From NCBI RefSeq assembly GCF_900114565.1, contig NZ_FOTM01000005.1:1-64000 (forward strand): a DNA stretch of 64,000 bases, read 5' to 3'. The position numbers and the translations under genes are program-made. Numbering within the stretch: position 1 is the first letter of the stretch; each line of letters starts with the position of its first letter. The notes under the pieces were generated by a model, which was not told the origin of the DNA, made no database searches, and saw nothing but the letters and a program-made list of their open reading frames with translations. Shown here piece by piece: positions 26,044-33,547 of the stretch. This DNA is from Leifsonia sp. CL147 (GTDB taxonomy: Bacteria; Actinomycetota; Actinomycetes; Actinomycetales; Microbacteriaceae).

Positions 26044-26159
26044 TGCGCCCGCAGTTGCGCCGCTTCGCACCGCTGGTCGGGTACGTGTCGTTCTTCGGAG
26101 TCCTCGGCGTGCTGGGCGTGTTCGACGCGATCGCTGTCATGCGCGGGGGCATCCAGTGA
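26043..26159 (+). CDS. Prophage tiny membrane protein (38 aa)
   Basis: ATG at 26043 overlaps the previous stop. The product MRPQLRRFAPLVGYVSFFGV continues LGVLGVFDAIAVMRGGIQ: a basic N-terminus, then one membrane helix. It overlaps the next gene as GTGA. Candidate minor coat protein. Confidence 0.6.
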   Translation: MRPQLRRFAPLVGYVSFFGVLGVLGVFDAIAVMRGGIQ

Positions 26160-26302
26160 AGAACCTGTTGGGCTACTCGGCCGGCTTCGGTGACCTCGCG
26201 ATCGCCGCAGCCGCGGGGCTGGTCCTGATCGGCGGGCTGGCCTTGTGCTGGCACGTGGTCGTGGAGCGCCCCCGCTACAACGCACGGAAGCAGGCCGGCT
26301 GA
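26156..26302 (+). CDS. Prophage small membrane protein (48 aa)
   Basis: GTG at 26156 starts VKNLLGYSAGFGDLAIAAAA, followed by a membrane helix (GLVLIGGLALCWHVVV) and a basic tail (RPRYNARKQAG). It overlaps genes on both sides by four or one bases. The layout resembles a coat protein but without the paralogy to the two coat genes. Confidence 0.6.
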   Translation: MKNLLGYSAGFGDLAIAAAAGLVLIGGLALCWHVVVERPRYNARKQAG

Positions 26303-26403
26303 TGGACCTGCAGGCGGCGACGGCGGTGGTGACCACGTTCATGGGCGTCATCGCGATCTGCGCCGGCGCCCGGGCCGGATTGGAGTTGCTGCGCCGTGGT
26401 TAG
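26302..26403 (+). CDS. Prophage tiny membrane protein (33 aa)
   Basis: ATG at 26302 overlaps the previous stop (TGATG). The product MDLQAATAVVTTFMGVIAIC continues AGARAGLELLRRG, with an acidic start, one helix and a basic end, the charge order of filamentous-phage coat proteins. Candidate pVII/pIX-like. Confidence 0.6.
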   Translation: MDLQAATAVVTTFMGVIAICAGARAGLELLRRG

Positions 26404-26491
26404 CGACTTCGCCCCGTACGTCTTCGGATTCTTCGCCCTAGGCGTGGCCCTGGGCATCATCACCCGTTACTTGAAAGGCCGCAGCTCGTGA
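26396..26491 (+). CDS. Prophage tiny membrane protein (31 aa)
   Basis: GTG at 26396 lies inside the previous gene. The product VVSDFAPYVFGFFALGVALG continues IITRYLKGRSS: one helix followed by a basic tail. The stop overlaps the GTG of the next gene. Candidate pVII/pIX-like. Confidence 0.6.
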   Translation: MVSDFAPYVFGFFALGVALGIITRYLKGRSS

Positions 26492-26802
26492 ACCTCGCGG
26501 ACACCGCCACCTTCGACCCGGCCGCGCTCGGCGCAGCATTCAGCGCCGGCGTCCCTCAGATCCTGCTCTGGCTCGGCGCAGCGGTGGCCGCGGCGATCGC
26601 GGGGTCGCTGGTGTTCATCGGTATCCGCAAGGGCGTGGGCTGGGGCGTGCTCCTGCTGAGTGGGTACCGGTACGACCGGAACACGGGCGGCTGGAACTAC
26701 CGCGGCGATCGCCACGGGTCGGTGTTGATCGCCGACGGACTGGATGACCATTACGGCAACGCGGGCATCGAGGACGACCTCAGACGCGACGGCCTGATTT
26801 AG
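26488..26802 (+). CDS. Prophage coat-like protein with C-terminal extension (104 aa)
   Basis: Residues 12-58 (ALGAAFSAGVPQILLWLGAA to GIRKGVGWGVLLLSG) align with the whole of the 55-residue coat protein encoded 78 bases downstream, including the Lys/Arg-Gly-Val/Ile-Gly-Trp-Gly motif after the helix. A polar extension (YRYDRNTGGWNYRGDRHGSVLIADGLDDHYGNAG) follows, absent from the other copy. GTG start at 26488. It may be a minor or tip variant of the coat. Confidence 0.7.
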   Translation: MNLADTATFDPAALGAAFSAGVPQILLWLGAAVAAAIAGSLVFIGIRKGVGWGVLLLSGYRYDRNTGGWNYRGDRHGSVLIADGLDDHYGNAGIEDDLRRDGLI

Positions 26803-26879
26803 CACAGACCCCCGACACCGACCGGTGATCGGGTCAACCGGCCCCCGACGCGGGGTCTGAACAGAAAGGGGATAGCCGA

Positions 26880-27047
26880 ATGGCTACCTTCGCTCCCGCC
26901 GACCTCGCGTCGGCCATCACCGCCGGCATTCCGACCGTCCTCGGCTACGTGGGCGCAGCGGTCGCGGCCGGCATCGTCGGCACGCTCACGTTCGTGGGCA
27001 TCAAGAAGGGCATCGGCTGGGGCCTGGGCCTCCTCAAGAAGTCCTGA
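26880..27047 (+). CDS. Prophage major coat protein (pVIII-like)
   Basis: The 55-residue product begins MATFAPADLASAITAGIPTV, has one helix (LGYVGAAVAAGIVGTLTFVG) and a basic end (IKKGIGWGLGLLKKS). This is the layout of major coat proteins: mildly acidic/amphipathic start, membrane helix, Lys-rich DNA-facing tail. There is no obvious leader peptidase site. A GAAAGGGG motif precedes the ATG. A strong hairpin terminator follows, as after gene VIII in Ff phages. Confidence 0.75.
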   Translation: MATFAPADLASAITAGIPTVLGYVGAAVAAGIVGTLTFVGIKKGIGWGLGLLKKS

Positions 27048-27052
27048 CCGAC

Positions 27053-27108
27053 CCGGCCCGCTCCCCCGTCCTCGCCTTCCCTCCGCGGGGGCGGGGTGAG
27101 CGGGCCGG
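27053..27108 (+). terminator. Strong hairpin terminator after the coat gene
   Basis: The arms CCGGCCCGCTCCCC (27053-27066) and GGGGTGAGCGGGCCGG (27093-27108) pair over about 15 bp with one bulge. A second stem is nested inside (CCCCCG with CGGGGG). There is no T-run. Position six bases after the coat stop matches the central terminator of classical filamentous phages, which keeps coat mRNA abundant. Confidence 0.65.
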
Positions 27109-27134
27109 ACCACAGCCCGGAGAGGGAGACACTC

Positions 27135-29036
27135 GTGCAGCTCCGCAGCAAGATCGCCGCCGCCGGCATCGTGGCCGGCATCGCCGCATCCGCCGTGATC
27201 CTCGGCGTGGCCGCGCCCGCCGAGGCGTTCGCACCGTCTCCCGTCAACCCGCCGAAACTCAACTTCCCCTCGTCCGTAGTCGGCGCAGCCACAACCGACG
27301 GAAAGAGCGCCGCTCAGCTCGCAGGCCAGATCGGCTCGAAGGCCGGCGTTCCCGCGTTCAAGTTCGGGTCGATGACCAAAGTTGTCGGCGGGGTATCGCA
27401 GGTGATCCAGTCCTACAACCTCGGCACGACCATCGGCGGGGTGATAGACCAGGGCCTGGGCATCGACGTCAACGGGACCGTGTGCAGCGGCACCGGCAAC
27501 GACTTCTTCGGCCAGGTCGCCCAGACGCTGTCCGGCGCGGACTGCTCCAATTTCGATTCGCCGCAGATCGGCTACCTTGCGAATTCGGACGCCGTCGCCC
27601 AGCCGCCCGGGTTCCCGACCTACCCGATCGCCTGGAGCGTGGGGACGGGCAACGGATACGTCACCTGCGGGGTGTACGTCGCGTACTCGTGCTTTTCGTT
27701 CGACAAGACGCCGCAGGCGGTCACCGGGAGCCAGACGATCAAGGTGACGAACGCGTCGAGCCTGGGCCAGGGCAGCATGTACTTCATCGGCTACTGCCAG
27801 AACACGAGCACCCTCGCCGTCACCGGTGTGAACTCGGTGCCCCAGTGGTTCAGCTTCGGCACCGGCGCGTTGACCGCGTCGTATGTGGTGACGTGCCCAG
27901 CGGGGACGGTGCTGTACGCGACAACGATGTCTAGCAGCAACCTGACGGGCGCGAATCCGGACACGTTCGCGATCGGCACGACGGGGTCGACGCTGGGCCA
28001 GGGAAACCGGTCGTGGTACTCCGGCCTCTCTCCGAGAGGGTCACAGTACCCGGGCGCGAGCGGCGACCCGACCCGCACCCTGGTGTGCACCATCACCAGC
28101 ACGAGCAACGCCGTGTATCAGGCGGTGACGACCTCGTTCCTGGAAACGGACCCGAAGTGGCCGGCCCCGAATTGCCCCACCCTCCCGGCCGGCATCACCG
28201 CCGGCCACATGACCGTGACGATGACCGGCGGCCCGCAGATCCTGACGCTCTACGACCAAGACACCACGGCGGCGTATCAGGCGATGAACAGCGCCTACCC
28301 GCTTTGTGCCGGCCAGTCGTGCCAGCTCGACCTCATCGACAAGGCCGGCTCCTGCTACGACGGCGACCAGTCCCGCTGCGCGACCTGGTTCACCGACCCG
28401 ACCAAGAGCAGCGACTACACCTGCAAGTACGGCACCTACGTGGCCCCGATCGCGGAGTGCAACGTCCTCGCAAACCGGTTCGACCCGGCCAAGGTGAGCA
28501 CAGGTGACGCCTACGCCAACCCGGGCGACGGCACCGACACGGGCACCCAGACCAGCGTCAAACCGTCTCTGGGTACCGGGGCATCGGCAGACCCGGCGAC
28601 CGGGCAGGATCGCCCTGACTGCTGGCCCTCCGGGTGGGCGGCGTTCAACCCCGTCAACTGGGTGCTCCAGCCGCTGCAGTGCGCATTCTCTCCGCGCACC
28701 TCGGCGGTCGTCGCGACCGAAACACAGGTGTCAACGGCGTGGAAGAACTCCAGCGTCGGAGTCCTCGGCACGGCAGTCAGCGGGTTCTTCCTCACTAGCC
28801 CGACCTCGGGTTGCCAGGGCATCACGATCGACACGAGCTGGATCGGCGGCGGCGGGTACATCAAGGGCGCACCGACGAGCGTGCACATGCTCGCGGCCTG
28901 CCCCGGCGACTACTTCGAACACATCGCCCCGATCGTCAACGGGCTGCTCACCGCCGGCATCGCGATCATGGCCGTCCTGGCGCTTGCGCGATTGCTGGGT
29001 CGGTTCGCTGGGTATAGCGGGGTGTCGGGCGAATGA
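27135..29036 (+). CDS. Prophage adsorption protein (pIII-like)
   Basis: The 633-residue product has a signal peptide (LRSKIAAAGIVAGIAASAVILGVAAPAEAFA) and a C-terminal membrane helix (VNGLLTAGIAIMAVLALARLL), with a large exported body rich in Thr, Ser and paired cysteines between. That architecture, size and place after the coat terminator match pIII, the tip protein that binds the host receptor. I prefer the GTG at 27135, which has GGAGAGGGAG upstream, over the GTG 39 bases earlier that overlaps the terminator. The body has no domain I know, as expected for fast-evolving adsorption proteins. It overlaps the next gene as ATGA. Confidence 0.75.
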   Translation: MQLRSKIAAAGIVAGIAASAVILGVAAPAEAFAPSPVNPPKLNFPSSVVGAATTDGKSAAQLAGQIGSKAGVPAFKFGSMTKVVGGVSQVIQSYNLGTTIGGVIDQGLGIDVNGTVCSGTGNDFFGQVAQTLSGADCSNFDSPQIGYLANSDAVAQPPGFPTYPIAWSVGTGNGYVTCGVYVAYSCFSFDKTPQAVTGSQTIKVTNASSLGQGSMYFIGYCQNTSTLAVTGVNSVPQWFSFGTGALTASYVVTCPAGTVLYATTMSSSNLTGANPDTFAIGTTGSTLGQGNRSWYSGLSPRGSQYPGASGDPTRTLVCTITSTSNAVYQAVTTSFLETDPKWPAPNCPTLPAGITAGHMTVTMTGGPQILTLYDQDTTAAYQAMNSAYPLCAGQSCQLDLIDKAGSCYDGDQSRCATWFTDPTKSSDYTCKYGTYVAPIAECNVLANRFDPAKVSTGDAYANPGDGTDTGTQTSVKPSLGTGASADPATGQDRPDCWPSGWAAFNPVNWVLQPLQCAFSPRTSAVVATETQVSTAWKNSSVGVLGTAVSGFFLTSPTSGCQGITIDTSWIGGGGYIKGAPTSVHMLAACPGDYFEHIAPIVNGLLTAGIAIMAVLALARLLGRFAGYSGVSGE

Positions 29037-29305
29037 TCACCGAGTGGTTCCTCAGCCTCGCCGGTGGCTTCATCACCTGGCTGATCGGCCTGTTCCCGCC
29101 GGCGACGGCGGTGCCGGATTGGATCACCAGCGCAGCCGGGTACGTGCAGAACGTCATCAACTCCGGTGCGGGCCTCGGCGCCTGGATTCCCTGGCCGCTG
29201 GTCATCGGCGTTGGTGGGTTCCAGCTCGCGCTCTGGTTCGGGTTGTGGTCGGTGAAAGTTATCCGCTGGTTGGTGGGGCTGATCCCGACGATGGGCGGCG
29301 GGTGA
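29033..29305 (+). CDS. Prophage membrane protein (pVI-like)
   Basis: The 90-residue product has two or three hydrophobic helices (WFLSLAGGFITWLIGLFPPA and WPLVIGVGGFQLALWFGLW). It lies directly after the pIII-like gene and overlaps it by ATGA. In filamentous phages pVI (about 110 residues) sits here and joins pIII to the filament. The call is by position, size and hydrophobicity. Confidence 0.65.
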   Translation: MITEWFLSLAGGFITWLIGLFPPATAVPDWITSAAGYVQNVINSGAGLGAWIPWPLVIGVGGFQLALWFGLWSVKVIRWLVGLIPTMGGG

Positions 29306-29325
29306 CCGGCGGGGACCCCGTGGAG

Positions 29326-29344
29326 GGGCGGACGGCGTCCGCCC
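29326..29344. other. Hairpin upstream of the Zot-like gene
   Basis: GGGCGGAC and GTCCGCCC form a perfect 8-bp stem with a three-base GGC loop. An outer CCCCG/CGGGG pairing extends it. The 111-base gap is non-coding. It could be a processing site or part of a packaging signal. Confidence 0.4.
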
Positions 29345-29416
29345 GGAACGGGGTGCCGGGGACCCGCCAACCATCCCCGGAGAGCAGCACAAGGCAACCA
29401 TCGGAGAAAGGTTCAC

Positions 29417-30412
29417 ATGTCCAAGCACAGCCAGTCCCGGGATCTGACCCGCATCGCCGACGCTCTGGAATCCAACGCCACGTCGGTCGGTCGGGACACG
29501 TCGCGGGAGGACTACCGGCGTAAGGCGAAGGGCAAAGAGAAGCTTCCGCTGCGCGCCCGGTTCGTCCTCTGGTACGGCGGCGGCTCCGCCGTCCATGCCC
29601 GAAACGTGCGCATGCGGGAGACGTTCGAGATCCTCGCCATGGTCGGACCCAACGGCGGCGGCAAATCGTTGTGCGCCGTGTCCCAGGCCCTGCACTCGCT
29701 CGATGAGGGCCGGAGGGTCCTCTCCACGGTGCCCCTGTTCGACACCAACACTGGCGAGCTGCACCCGCTTTACGAGCCGTTCTACGACTGGGAGCAGTTC
29801 CTGGAGGCCCGCGACACCCTCGTCTTCGCCGACGAGATCGTCGGGATCGCGAACAGCCGTGATGCGACCGCGGGGAAGCTGAACACGCCGATACAGAACC
29901 GGCTGATGCAGTGCCGCAAGTACGACAACCTGTTCCTCTGGACCGCCCCGGCCTGGGACCGCGCCGACAAGATCATCCGCCAGGTCACCAAGGGCGTCGT
30001 GGAGTGCCGAGGCTACTTCGCCGGCCGCCCGGTCGCGGACCCGGTCACGGGCCGGCTAAAGATGTGGGCACCCAAGCGGGCGTTCCGGTTCGCCACCTAC
30101 GACATGGTCGAGTTCGACCAGTGGACCGCCGGCAAGCGGGAGAACCTCAAGCCCATCGTGAAGGAATGGTTCCGCGGACCAGGCTCCCGCGAATTCCGCG
30201 CCTACGACACGCTCGGATCGGTATCGATGGTCGCCCACGCATCCGAGTCCGGCGTCTGCGACACCTGCGGCGGCATGATCACCCGCAAGCGCTGCAGCTG
30301 CGGAAACCCCTACCGGGACCGCCGGCCGACCGTGCTCGTCTCCGAGGGCGGTGGGGCCGGCGCGGTCCTTGACGAGCACGCCCATGAGTTCGAACTGATC
30401 GACACGCACTAA
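29417..30412 (+). CDS. Prophage morphogenesis ATPase (Zot/pI-like)
   Basis: The 331-residue protein has a Walker A MVGPNGGGKSL (residues 75-85) and a Walker B TLVFADEI (134-141). Between them LSTVPLFD and a downstream FLWTAPAWDRADKIIRQ follow the Zot-family pattern (final residues LF...R). pI/Zot proteins drive extrusion of the phage DNA through the membrane. Unusually, no membrane helix is evident, and the C-terminus carries a zinc-ribbon-like CDTCGGMITRKRCSCG (about 280-297). GGAGAAAGG lies before the ATG. The absence of an exported domain fits a host with no outer membrane. Confidence 0.82.
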   Translation: MSKHSQSRDLTRIADALESNATSVGRDTSREDYRRKAKGKEKLPLRARFVLWYGGGSAVHARNVRMRETFEILAMVGPNGGGKSLCAVSQALHSLDEGRRVLSTVPLFDTNTGELHPLYEPFYDWEQFLEARDTLVFADEIVGIANSRDATAGKLNTPIQNRLMQCRKYDNLFLWTAPAWDRADKIIRQVTKGVVECRGYFAGRPVADPVTGRLKMWAPKRAFRFATYDMVEFDQWTAGKRENLKPIVKEWFRGPGSREFRAYDTLGSVSMVAHASESGVCDTCGGMITRKRCSCGNPYRDRRPTVLVSEGGGAGAVLDEHAHEFELIDTH

Positions 30413-30454
30413 TGGGGGGCAGAGGGAACGGTGTCCGGTACGACAGAATGAGAA

Positions 30455-30482
30455 AGGGCCCCGGCTGCAATCCCGGGGCCCT
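30455..30482 (+). terminator. Terminator after the Zot-like gene
   Basis: AGGGCCCCGG and CCGGGGCCCT form a perfect 10-bp stem with an eight-base loop, followed by GAGCAAAA rather than a T-run. It separates the morphogenesis operon from rep. Confidence 0.65.
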
Positions 30483-30523
30483 GAGCAAAATCACGTTCGC
30501 TTGAGATAGGTGATTTCACGTAA

Positions 30524-31813
30524 ATGGTACAACCACAACCGGATAGAGGCCAGAGCGCCACGCTCACCCTCCCCTCCGTCGCCACGGTCGCCCAGGCGGT
30601 CACCGACGCCGGCCTCCGCAAACTTCCCGCCCGACCCTGGATCAACGACCGCCGCGTCTTCCTCGAAGTCTCAGGCGGCGTCATACGGGTCTTCGCGAAA
30701 CTCTCCCCCGGCTCCGACGGCAAGCAGCACTACTCCCTCGGAATGGCCCAACAGAAGCTGAAGGCTATGGTGCGCGCCGAACAGGAATGCCTTAATGGAC
30801 CCATGGCCCTCGCAAACCTCCCCGCCGCCGCCGCAACCAGCCTCCAGACGGTGCCCGAACCGTCCCCCGAATGGAAATGGGCACACGGCGACGGCGGCGA
30901 GCTCGAACCCGGCCGGCCACAACTCGAAGCCGTCAAACCCGGCCGAATGGCCCGCCGCAACTGGTCCACCAAGTCCCGCGCCCGGATGACCCTCCGCATG
31001 GGCCAGTACGACTACACACCCCTGTTCGAAAACGGCCAGGTGCCGGCGCTGCTCACCGCGACCATGCCCGGCCGGGGCTGGGAGGACTGCGCACCCACCG
31101 CCCGTGCATTCAAGCTCATGGTGAACCGATTCCAGATCGCGTACCGGAACGCCTGGGGCGAGATGCCCAAGGGCGTCTGGAAGTTCGAGACACAGGAGCG
31201 CGGGGCACCTCACATCCACATCCTGGCGACCCCGCCAACGGGGTACTCGAAAGGCCGGCTACACGCTGCGGACCCGGACGGCACCCCATCCGGGCACCTT
31301 CGCTGGAACGAGGCCGGCACCGAGCTGGTCAACCTCAACGTCGGCGGACTGTTCTTCAACGCCTGGTTCTCCCTCATTTGGGCGAAGATCGTCGGCGTCC
31401 ACAAGCAGGACCCCGAGCTGGTGGACTACGACCCGATGGAAGAATTCCGCAAGCACGTCAACGCCGGCACCCAGGTCTCGCGCCGCTCGATCGAGCGTTA
31501 CGCCGACCCCAAGCGCATCGCCGCGTACTTCTCCAAGCACGGCGCGTACAAGTCGAAGGAGTACCAGAACCAGCTCCCCCAGCTCTGGCTCGACGCGATC
31601 GACGAGGGTGCACCCTCGGCCAACTTCTGGGGCGTCTGGGGACTGCAAAAGACCGGCGTGACCGTCGAGCTGGGCCAGGTACCCGAGCCTCTGCCGAAGC
31701 GACCCGAGTGGGGCGCGAGCCGATATCGCTCCATTATGTCAGGAAGAGAATGGCCTGTTCGATGCGAATACGACGCTTGGCGCCACTCCCCTTATGCAGA
31801 AAGGCAGCCCTAA
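30524..31813 (+). CDS. Prophage replication initiator, HUH endonuclease (truncated by integration)
   Basis: The 429-codon frame encodes a rolling-circle initiator. The HUH motif is GAPHIHIL (His230, His232) and the nicking Tyr is probably Y335 in RIAAYFSKHGAYK, with Lys338 three residues on. The N-terminal 130 residues are an added domain. Codons 404-406 (ATT ATG TCA) are the attachment core. The last 23 residues (GREWPVRCEYDAWRH and on) come from host DNA and differ in character. The native protein would continue into the frame at 23300 and reach about 653 residues. In the prophage state the endonuclease core is intact but the C-terminal third is lost. The upstream sequence gives no strong ribosome binding site. 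Confidence 0.85.
   Translation: MVQPQPDRGQSATLTLPSVATVAQAVTDAGLRKLPARPWINDRRVFLEVSGGVIRVFAKLSPGSDGKQHYSLGMAQQKLKAMVRAEQECLNGPMALANLPAAAATSLQTVPEPSPEWKWAHGDGGELEPGRPQLEAVKPGRMARRNWSTKSRARMTLRMGQYDYTPLFENGQVPALLTATMPGRGWEDCAPTARAFKLMVNRFQIAYRNAWGEMPKGVWKFETQERGAPHIHILATPPTGYSKGRLHAADPDGTPSGHLRWNEAGTELVNLNVGGLFFNAWFSLIWAKIVGVHKQDPELVDYDPMEEFRKHVNAGTQVSRRSIERYADPKRIAAYFSKHGAYKSKEYQNQLPQLWLDAIDEGAPSANFWGVWGLQKTGVTVELGQVPEPLPKRPEWGASRYRSIMSGREWPVRCEYDAWRHSPYAERQP
31716..31744 (+). other. Right attachment site (attR)
   Basis: ATTATGTCAG (31733-31742) repeats the XerD half of the left site. The phage side has GCCGATAT (31719-31726), a partial XerC-arm match, with a seven-base rather than six-base centre. 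This looks like a degenerate phage dif copy, as in other Xer-dependent filamentous phages. Downstream GAAG is host DNA. Confidence 0.75.
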
Positions 31814-31916
31814 AGAGCTAACAGCCCAGTAGCGGGTGAGCGCTTGATGGCCGCCTCATTCGCGCCGCCGGTATGACGTGGAAGCCCTCCATGGCTGGTT
31901 GCCGAATGCGAAACGA

Positions 31917-32510
31917 CTACAGAGCCTCGTGTGGTGAGGCGTCCGAGCGCAGGTGCACCCGCTCTCCCTGCGTGCTGAGCAGGCTGATCAGCTCTGCCGG
32001 TTCGGGGCCCGCCGAGACGAAGGCGTGCGGCTTTCGAGTGTCGAATTCGAACGCTTCCCCGGTATTCAGCGTCATTTCCACGTCGCCGGCGAGGAGCAGC
32101 ACCTGCCCGCTGAGCACGTAGATCCATTCGAACCCCTCGTGTGTCTTGCGTTCGACCGGGGCTACCGGGTCACGGCCTGGCAGGAGCATCTTGAAGGCCA
32201 CGACGTCAGCGTTCTGCCCCGTCAGCGGGATGATCGCCTTGCCGTCTCGGAAGAAGGTCTTCGGACGCACCCGTGGGTCGGCGATCTGTGGCGCGCCCAC
32301 GATGTCGTCCAGGCTCGCACCGTAGACGAAGGCCAGCCGGATCAGCAGGTCGAGAGTCGGTCGCCGCAGGCCGGACTCGAGGCGCGACAAGGTGCTGACC
32401 GAGATCCCCGTCTCCGTGGAGAGTTGGGCCAAGGTGAGGCCACGGCGATTGCGGAGCTCACGGAGTCGACCTCCGACTCCCCCGAGTACCGCCTCGATAT
32501 CCACGCTCAT
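31917..32510 (-). CDS. XRE-family regulator with cupin domain
   Basis: The 197-residue protein has a helix-turn-helix (LRELRNRRGLTLAQLSTETGISVSTLSRLESGLRRPTLDLLIRLA, residues 16-60) and a C-terminal cupin (HEGFEWIYVLSGQVLLLAGDVEMTLNTGEAFEFDTRKPHAFV). This MocR-unrelated class senses small ligands through the cupin. It is divergent from the flavoprotein gene, 67 bases apart, and probably regulates it. It is the first intact host gene right of the prophage. The 103 bases after rep hold nothing recognisable. Confidence 0.88.
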   Translation of the reverse strand: MSVDIEAVLGGVGGRLRELRNRRGLTLAQLSTETGISVSTLSRLESGLRRPTLDLLIRLAFVYGASLDDIVGAPQIADPRVRPKTFFRDGKAIIPLTGQNADVVAFKMLLPGRDPVAPVERKTHEGFEWIYVLSGQVLLLAGDVEMTLNTGEAFEFDTRKPHAFVSAGPEPAELISLLSTQGERVHLRSDASPHEAL

Positions 32511-32577
32511 GAGCACCCTTTTGCCGTTTCCGCAAGCTGCGTTGCCCCGATCGAAGCGTAACCGGGAAAGTCATCCC

Positions 32578-33501
32578 ATGATGACTGAATCCGATGTCCT
32601 GATCGTGGGAGCCGGAGGCGCCGGCCTGAGCGGCGGGCTGATGCTCGCGCGGTCACGCCGCAAGGTGACCATTCTCGATGGCGGGCAGCCACGCAACGCA
32701 CTCGCCTCCCACATGCACGGCTTCCTCAGCCGAGACGGGTGGTCACCGCTCGCGTTGATCTCGAGCGGACGAGCGGAAGTCGAATCCTACGGCGCCACCG
32801 TCGAATCCACCCAAGCGCTCTCCGTAGCACCAATCGACAGCGGCTTCGAGCTCACGCTGGCATCGGGCGACCTCCATCGCACCCGGCGCCTGCTGGTGAC
32901 CACGGGCCTGCGCGACGAGTTGCCTTCTATTCCGGGCCTTGCCGCTCACTGGGGTTGCGGCGTGGCGCATTGCCCATATTGCGACGGCTGGGAAGCGCGC
33001 GACTCCCGCATTGCTGTGATCGCCACCGAACCGGGCAGCGTCCACCAGGCACAGCTCCTCCGCCAACTCAGCGACCGCATCACCTACTTCACCGAAGCCA
33101 CCCAGCTCAGCGAGACGGACCGCAACGGCCTTCGGGTGCGTGGCATCGAGATCGTCGTCACTCGTATCGCCCGAGTGATCGCCGATGGCCGTATGCTCGC
33201 CGGCCTCGAACTCGAGGACGGAAGCAGACGACCCTTTGACACGGTCTTCGTCCGACCCAAGGCAATCCCGAACGACGCACTGCTCAAGCAGCTGGGCGCC
33301 GCGATGCAGACACGCCCTGACGGCCAGGACTGGGTCGTAGTCGACACCAACGGCCGCACCAGCATCGCGGGCGTCTGGGCGGCCGGGAACGTCGTCAACG
33401 CCGCCGCGACCGTCCCCGTGTCGGCAGCCGCTGGCTCGATGGCGGGCACGGCAATCAACGCCGACCTCGTCGCCGAAGACATCGCCGCCGCTGTGCGCTG
33501 A
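32578..33501 (+). CDS. Thioredoxin-reductase-like FAD/NAD(P) oxidoreductase
   Basis: The 307-residue protein opens with the FAD motif DVLIVGAGGAGLSGGLMLAR. It has the CPYCDG redox centre (about residue 140) of thioredoxin reductase-like enzymes, and ends with the second FAD contact (SIAGVWAAGNVVN). The NADPH domain between is short. It most likely reduces a disulfide protein or small compound. Two consecutive ATGs (32578, 32581) are possible starts. It is divergent from the XRE-cupin regulator, which suggests inducible control. Confidence 0.88.
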   Translation: MMTESDVLIVGAGGAGLSGGLMLARSRRKVTILDGGQPRNALASHMHGFLSRDGWSPLALISSGRAEVESYGATVESTQALSVAPIDSGFELTLASGDLHRTRRLLVTTGLRDELPSIPGLAAHWGCGVAHCPYCDGWEARDSRIAVIATEPGSVHQAQLLRQLSDRITYFTEATQLSETDRNGLRVRGIEIVVTRIARVIADGRMLAGLELEDGSRRPFDTVFVRPKAIPNDALLKQLGAAMQTRPDGQDWVVVDTNGRTSIAGVWAAGNVVNAAATVPVSAAAGSMAGTAINADLVAEDIAAAVR

Positions 33502-33547
33502 ATTTCCAATCCACCAACCCTCCCATCAACACTCGAAGGAATCCCTC

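Larger units (their letters stand above)
23291..31742 (+). mobile_element. Integrated filamentous (inovirus-type) prophage, 8.4 kb
   Basis: The element is bounded by direct copies of ATTATGTCAG, the XerD half of a dif site. It holds an HUH replication initiator, a Zot/pI-type ATPase, two coat-like 50-residue membrane proteins, a signal-peptide-bearing adsorption protein and a cluster of tiny hydrophobic proteins in filamentous-phage order. No integrase, terminase, capsid, tail or lysis genes are present, as expected of a phage that extrudes through the membrane and uses host XerCD. No secretin is present, fitting a host without an outer membrane. The phage rep gene is split by the junction. 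The phage identity is inferred from gene content and layout, not database matches. Confidence 0.88.
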
